Source: Planctomycetota bacterium (GTDB taxonomy: Bacteria; Planctomycetota; UBA1135; GCA-002686595). From it: a stretch of DNA of 6,693 nt. This document shows, piece by piece, positions 6,283-6,693 of the stretch (positions are counted from its first letter, which is position 1; every line of letters starts with the position of its first letter). Position numbers and translations under genes: made by a program. Where the stretch lies: assembly GCA_028823185.1 (NCBI GenBank), contig JAPKBY010000101.1, positions 1 to 6,693 on the forward strand, in the 5' to 3' direction. The notes beneath the pieces are model-generated. The model was given only the letters and a program-made list of their open reading frames with translations. It ran no database searches and had not been told where the DNA came from.

Positions 6283-6693
6283 TTAGACCTTTAGGTTGGG
6301 TCCGATCTCGTGTTGTGCGGCGACGAGCACCTCAACGTCCGACCGGCCGAGGTCTTCGAGCGTCGCGCGTGCTGCTGCGAGAGCTAGCTCTGGGCTGTTC
6401 GTTTTCTTGGAGAGGTGGGCGAGCACGAGAGTGTGGAGGTCAGGCGTGACTAGATCGCGCAAGAGCTCTTGGGCCTGTCCGTTCGAGAGGTGCCCATGGT
6501 CCGATCTGATTCGCTTTTGAAGCTTCGGTGGATAGGGGCCTGCGGCGAGGAGCTCAGGGTCGTAGTTGAACTCTAAGACGAGGACATGAGCGCCTCTGAG
6601 CGGAGGCGCGACGTCGTTTCGAGGGTGCCCACAGTCGGTGCAGATGACCGCCTTGCGGCCGCCATAGCTCAGCTCAATCGCAACTGTCGGGGC
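6283..6693 (-). CDS. MBL-fold metallohydrolase, C-terminal part (YycJ/PhnP-like; cut by window edge)
   Basis: The last 136 codons of a metallo-beta-lactamase-fold protein are present and the start lies beyond the window. Visible features are a buried strand with VICTDCGH, whose aspartate is the expected bridging metal ligand; VLVLEFNYDPELLAAGPYP, which matches the 'LEsNyD..mL..G.Yp' signature; the KRIRSDHGHLSN segment; and LVLAHLSKKTNSPELA with the late metal-binding histidine. This series is typical of the YycJ (WalJ) and PhnP-like branch, whose members act as nucleases or phosphodiesterases. The exact substrate is not clear. The N-terminal HxHxDH motif would lie outside the window. The gene converges on the sugar transferase gene with 4 bases between the two stops, and probably has nothing to do with glycan synthesis. 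Confidence 0.88.
   Translation of the reverse strand, partial: APTVAIELSYGGRKAVICTDCGHPRNDVAPPLRGAHVLVLEFNYDPELLAAGPYPPKLQKRIRSDHGHLSNGQAQELLRDLVTPDLHTLVLAHLSKKTNSPELALAAARATLEDLGRSDVEVLVAAQHEIGPNLKV

Noticed and set aside
6296..6520. 74-codon plus-strand open frame after the sugar transferase
   Set aside because: It is antisense to the MBL-fold gene, whose HLSN and AHLS motifs fix the true frame on the minus strand.

Overview
The window is ordinary bacterial chromosome with a GC content of roughly 60% by eye. Genes are closely packed, and there is no phage, insertion-sequence, CRISPR or RNA gene that I can recognise. The phylum cannot be fixed from this sequence. An OPT-type oligopeptide transporter beside a glycosyltransferase cluster would fit an environmental Gram-negative lineage such as Myxococcota or Planctomycetota, but that is only a guess.

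Layout. At the left edge, on the minus strand, lies the N-terminal part of an OPT-superfamily transporter (1-275, cut by the window). A 131-base divergent gap follows. It contains overlapping inverted repeats and a possible -10 element. Four plus-strand glycosyltransferase genes come next: a single-domain GT2 (407-1357); a large GT2-GT4 fusion with an extra C-terminal domain (1556-4303); a WbbL-type GT2 (4300-5580); and a DPM1-like polyprenyl-phosphate sugar transferase (5589-6278). The last three are tightly packed, with a 4-base overlap and an 8-base gap, so they are almost certainly co-transcribed. The first is separated from the second by 198 bases. At the right edge, convergent and only 4 bases away, is the C-terminal part of an MBL-fold metallohydrolase (6283-6693, cut by the window).

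How the genes fit together. The four genes encode five glycosyltransferase catalytic domains. The DPM1-like enzyme would charge a polyprenyl phosphate with a sugar. The other four domains would add sugars from nucleotide donors to build an oligosaccharide, probably for a surface polysaccharide, lipopolysaccharide or glycoprotein. No polymerase, flippase, initiating transferase or sugar-nucleotide synthesis gene lies in the window, so the final product cannot be named. The first GT2 and the N-terminal domain of the fusion are clearly paralogous. They share the same order and spacing of motifs, which suggests tandem duplication followed by fusion to a GT4 domain.

Most noteworthy are the domain-fusion glycosyltransferase with its unassigned C-terminal domain and a cysteine cluster in its GT4 part, and the alternative hairpins ahead of the first glycosyltransferase. 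I see no clear sign of a wholly new kind of system.
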